Shown one piece after another: positions 6,655 through 8,465 of a stretch of 8,465 nucleotides of DNA. Each line of letters opens with the position of its first letter. The first letter of the stretch is position 1. The position numbers were made by a program, and so were the translations under genes. A model generated the notes under the pieces. That model did not search any database. It worked only from the letters and a program-made list of their open reading frames with translations, and had not been told where the DNA came from. This stretch comes from Clostridiales bacterium (lineage in GTDB: Bacteria; Bacillota; Clostridia; Oscillospirales; Ruminococcaceae), in the NCBI GenBank assembly GCA_012800685.1, contig JAAZIT010000229.1, positions 1-8,465 of the forward strand. The letters run 5' to 3'.

Positions 6655-7803
6655 TTAATCTATTTTATATATTCTTTTCATTTCGTCTGAATACTCTAAT
6701 GAATTTTCACCTTGAGTATAAAGCTGTGGCTCAACTTGCAAATAGCTATTTGCGCCTTTTTTGCCCTCAACTAAAACAAGCCAAGGAGCTGTTTTGGGGT
6801 TTTTACTTACAAATCTCACACGCTTAGGCTCAATATTATTATTCCTCATTGAAACCATAATATCGCAAAGTCTTTCGGGGCGGTTGCAAATACAAAGTCT
6901 CCCACCGAATTTAAGATTTTTTTTGGCGCTAAGGCACACATCATCAAGACTACACATAATCTCATGTCGTGCAATGGATACAGCCTCCAGTTCGTTTTTA
7001 GCACCTGTATTATTAATTTTATATGGTGGGTTGCAGGTAATTAAGTCAAGCTCTTTTTCAGCTTTGAAATCCTTTAAATCACCACTAATAATTTTAAAAT
7101 CCGATATATTCGATTGAAGTACCGAAAGCTTCATTTGCTCTACAGCTTTTTCTTGTATTTCAACTGCATAAATCATTTTAGGTGAAAAATTGCGTTTCAT
7201 AAGGAGAGCAATTATTCCACTCCCAGAGCAGTAATCGCAAACCTCATCTTTATTTCTAGGGGAGGCGAAATCAGCTAGTAAAAATGCGTCAGTTCCAAAT
7301 CTATGCTCTGAAGAAACGCATATTTCAATCTCTTGTCCTAGGCTCTCAAATGATAAGTCCTTATATTTATTATGATAAATCATTGGAATATATTTTAGTC
7401 CATTTGCATCAAGTGGGTATTTTTTTCTTGTAGGATAAAAGCCTAGACTTTTATAAATCGGCTCAGAATTAACTGATGAATTAACTGTAATAAACTCTTT
7501 ATCAAAGGGGGTTATCTGTTCAAAAAGTTTTTTTCCTACACCTTTTCCTTGGTATTCTGTTTTCACGAAAAACAAAGAAAGATGATTTCTTTCTTTGTCA
7601 AAAGCAAGTATACCTATTATACTATCATTTTCCTTAGCATAATATATATCAAGTTTTTTAAGTGTTTCTCTATCGTAAACAAAGCTTAAAAATCCAGCAA
7701 TTCCTAGGGGTGCTGTGTTACACCCAATATGCCTTAAAAAAATCTCGTTGCAAAGGGCTTGTGCAAAAGGAATATCCTCTTCGTTACCTTTATAAATTAT
7801 CAT
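6655..7803 (-). CDS. trmN6: GNAT acetyltransferase fused to TrmN6-type tRNA (adenine-N6) methyltransferase
   Basis: A 382-residue two-domain protein. Residues 1 to about 145 are a GNAT fold: LSLFFVKTEYQGKGVGKKLFEQI (76-97) contains the acetyl-CoA loop QGKGVG, and NSEPIYKSLGFYPT (112-125) is the usual later motif. Residues about 150-382 match TrmN6 (YfiC/YabB), which methylates N6 of A37 in tRNA1(Val) in E. coli: RFGTDAFLLADF (168-179), SAM-binding DYCSGSGIIALL (190-201), AVEIQEKAVEQM (213-224), catalytic NPPY (258-261), GGRLCICNRPERL (300-312) and a C-terminal EPKRVRFV...LVEGKKG. The family is normally about 240-250 residues without an acetyltransferase. The tRNA target and the GNAT substrate here are inferred or unknown. 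M141 lies at the domain junction but has no ribosome binding site, so a separate methyltransferase start there is unlikely. AGGTG (7813-7809) is 5 bases from the ATG at 7803. It is first in the leftward unit, 26 bp ahead of polA. Confidence 0.9.
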   Translation of the reverse strand: MIIYKGNEEDIPFAQALCNEIFLRHIGCNTAPLGIAGFLSFVYDRETLKKLDIYYAKENDSIIGILAFDKERNHLSLFFVKTEYQGKGVGKKLFEQITPFDKEFITVNSSVNSEPIYKSLGFYPTRKKYPLDANGLKYIPMIYHNKYKDLSFESLGQEIEICVSSEHRFGTDAFLLADFASPRNKDEVCDYCSGSGIIALLMKRNFSPKMIYAVEIQEKAVEQMKLSVLQSNISDFKIISGDLKDFKAEKELDLITCNPPYKINNTGAKNELEAVSIARHEIMCSLDDVCLSAKKNLKFGGRLCICNRPERLCDIMVSMRNNNIEPKRVRFVSKNPKTAPWLVLVEGKKGANSYLQVEPQLYTQGENSLEYSDEMKRIYKID

Positions 7804-7843
7804 TGTTTCACCTATTAAAAATAAATTTTCAGTATTAATAGTA

Positions 7844-7852
7844 ATTATACCA
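7844..7852 (-). promoter_or_regulatory. extended -10 promoter of the GNAT-trmN6/polA unit
   Basis: Minus strand TGG-TATAAT (7852-7844) is a perfect -10 with the TGn extension. No good -35 lies 16-18 bp upstream (the best is tagcgt or agcgtt), which an extended -10 can tolerate. Transcription would start near 7837, about 34 bases before the ATG. Confidence 0.6.
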
Positions 7853-7858
7853 TAAATT

Positions 7859-7882
7859 CGAAAAAAACGCTATGCTTTTTCG
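7859..7882. repeat. inverted repeat between the divergent promoters
   Basis: cgaaaaa (7859-7865) is complementary to tttttcg (7876-7882), giving a 7-bp stem; an inner gc/gc pair (7869-7870 with 7874-7875) could extend it after a 3-base bulge. It covers the regions where the -35 boxes of both divergent promoters would lie, so it could be a shared operator, but it is A/T-dominated and may be chance. Confidence 0.35.
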
Positions 7883-7899
7883 TAAATTTGTGTTATTAT

Positions 7900-7905
7900 T
7901 ATAAT
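7900..7905 (+). promoter_or_regulatory. -10 box of the dus promoter
   Basis: TATAAT matches consensus fully and puts transcription start near 7912, about 29 bases before the TTG start. The -35 region is weak (ttttcg at 7877-7882 with a 17-bp spacer), so an activator or flanking AT-rich DNA may contribute. Confidence 0.5.
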
Positions 7906-7926
7906 ATATGAATTTATACTTCTATT

Positions 7927-7934
7927 AAGGAGAG
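7927..7934 (+). promoter_or_regulatory. strong ribosome binding site for the TTG start of dus
   Basis: AAGGAGAG, the best Shine-Dalgarno match in the window, has its AGGAG core 8 bases before the TTG at 7941. No ATG occurs in this frame until residue 23, inside the conserved LAPMA motif, so TTG must be the start. Confidence 0.85.
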
Positions 7935-7940
7935 TATTAC

Positions 7941-8465
7941 TTGAAAGAGCTTGAATTTATTTCATTAGGAAATGTTAAAATAGAAAAATCAGCTTGTCTT
8001 GCACCTATGGCATCTGTTGCGGATCGTGCTTACCGACAGCTTTGCAGAGAATATGGCGCATCTTATGTAACAAGTGAAATGGTATCGTCAAAGGGGCTTT
8101 TTTACACCGATAGAAAAACCGCAGAGTTATGTACTATAACTGAAATTGAAAGACCAATGGCGCTACAGGTTTTTGGTGAGGAAGCAATGTACATGGCTAA
8201 GGCTACCGAAAAGCTAATGGTTTATAAGCCAGATATAATTGATATTAACATGGGCTGTCCAGTTCCTAAAATTGTTGGTGGTGGCTCAGGTTCAGCACTT
8301 ATGAGGGACACTAAGAATGCTGTAGAGATTGCTAAAGCAGTTGTTAAGGTATGTGAGTGTCCTGTAACAGTTAAAATTCGTGCTGGTTGGGACGAGGATA
8401 ATATAAATGCTGTTGAATTCGCTAAGGCTATTGAACAAACTGGTGTTTCTGCAATTACTGTGCAT
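7941..8465 (+). CDS. dus: tRNA-dihydrouridine synthase (DusB-like), 5' part, cut by the window end
   Basis: FMN-dependent enzyme that reduces uridines in the D-loop of tRNA to dihydrouridine, using NADPH. The first 175 codons are present of a family length of about 320; the frame is open to the last base. It starts at TTG with a strong ribosome binding site. The TIM-barrel features are clear: CLAPMASVADRAYRQLC (19-35), the FMN-binding first strand; SEMVSSKGL (46-54); ALQVFG (81-86); DINMGCPVPKIV (101-112) with the catalytic cysteine of the NxGCP motif at residue 106; GSGSALMRD (115-123); and VKIRAGWDE (144-152), which carries the conserved KxRxGW. The DusB assignment among Dus types comes from the overall pattern and is less certain than the Dus family itself. 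It is transcribed away from the GNAT-trmN6/polA unit; both that unit and this gene hold a tRNA modification enzyme. Confidence 0.93.
   Translation, partial: MKELEFISLGNVKIEKSACLAPMASVADRAYRQLCREYGASYVTSEMVSSKGLFYTDRKTAELCTITEIERPMALQVFGEEAMYMAKATEKLMVYKPDIIDINMGCPVPKIVGGGSGSALMRDTKNAVEIAKAVVKVCECPVTVKIRAGWDEDNINAVEFAKAIEQTGVSAITVH

Noticed and set aside
6761..7117. 118-codon plus-strand open frame opposite the TrmN6 domain
   Set aside because: Antisense to the conserved NPPY/GGRL region; the hydrophobic translation is a by-product of the opposite strand's codons.
7381..7383. Internal start at M141 producing a separate TrmN6 protein
   Set aside because: No purine-rich ribosome binding site lies within 15 bases upstream, and the frame continues without break from the GNAT domain.
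1..8465. Mobile element, CRISPR array, phage genes, defence or toxin-antitoxin system
   Set aside because: No transposase or integrase motifs, no regularly spaced repeats and no small paired ORFs; every large open frame belongs to a recognisable cellular family.

Overview
The window is AT-rich, with short intergenic gaps, Gram-positive style Shine-Dalgarno sites, one TTG start and sigma-A type promoters. Protein features such as the Dus family member, a PolA without a working proofreading domain and a clostridial-style MetH-like protein point to a low-GC Firmicute. My best guess is the class Clostridia (Oscillospiraceae/Ruminococcaceae-like); this is inferred from sequence style, not from a database search.

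Layout. Left, rightward unit (1-2830): the last 14 codons of an unidentified gene (possibly YwiB/DUF1934), argS (arginyl-tRNA synthetase), then a 316-residue degenerate relative of homocysteine methyltransferase/methionine synthase, closed by a strong hairpin that can terminate transcription from both sides. Middle and right, leftward unit (7852-2831): a GNAT acetyltransferase domain fused to a TrmN6-type tRNA methyltransferase, polA (DNA polymerase I), a LacI-family regulator with its own strong promoter, and past its stop codon a frameshifted remnant of the 3' end of a second LacI-type gene. Right edge, rightward: the 5' part of a tRNA-dihydrouridine synthase gene starting with TTG, divergent from the GNAT-TrmN6/polA unit and separated from it by 137 bp holding two promoters and an inverted repeat.

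How the genes fit together. Most of the window is housekeeping: aminoacylation of tRNA(Arg), tRNA modification (TrmN6, Dus) and DNA repair/lagging-strand maturation (PolA). The LacI regulator has no sugar transport or glycosidase genes beside it, so its target cannot be read from this window. No mobile element, CRISPR array, RNA gene or obvious new system is visible. The items most worth a second look are the decayed duplicate of the lacI tail, the MetH-like protein that has lost most of its zinc ligands and part of its first barrel, and the GNAT-TrmN6 fusion. There is no gene-free stretch longer than 300 bases; the longest gap is about 165 bp (2786-2950).
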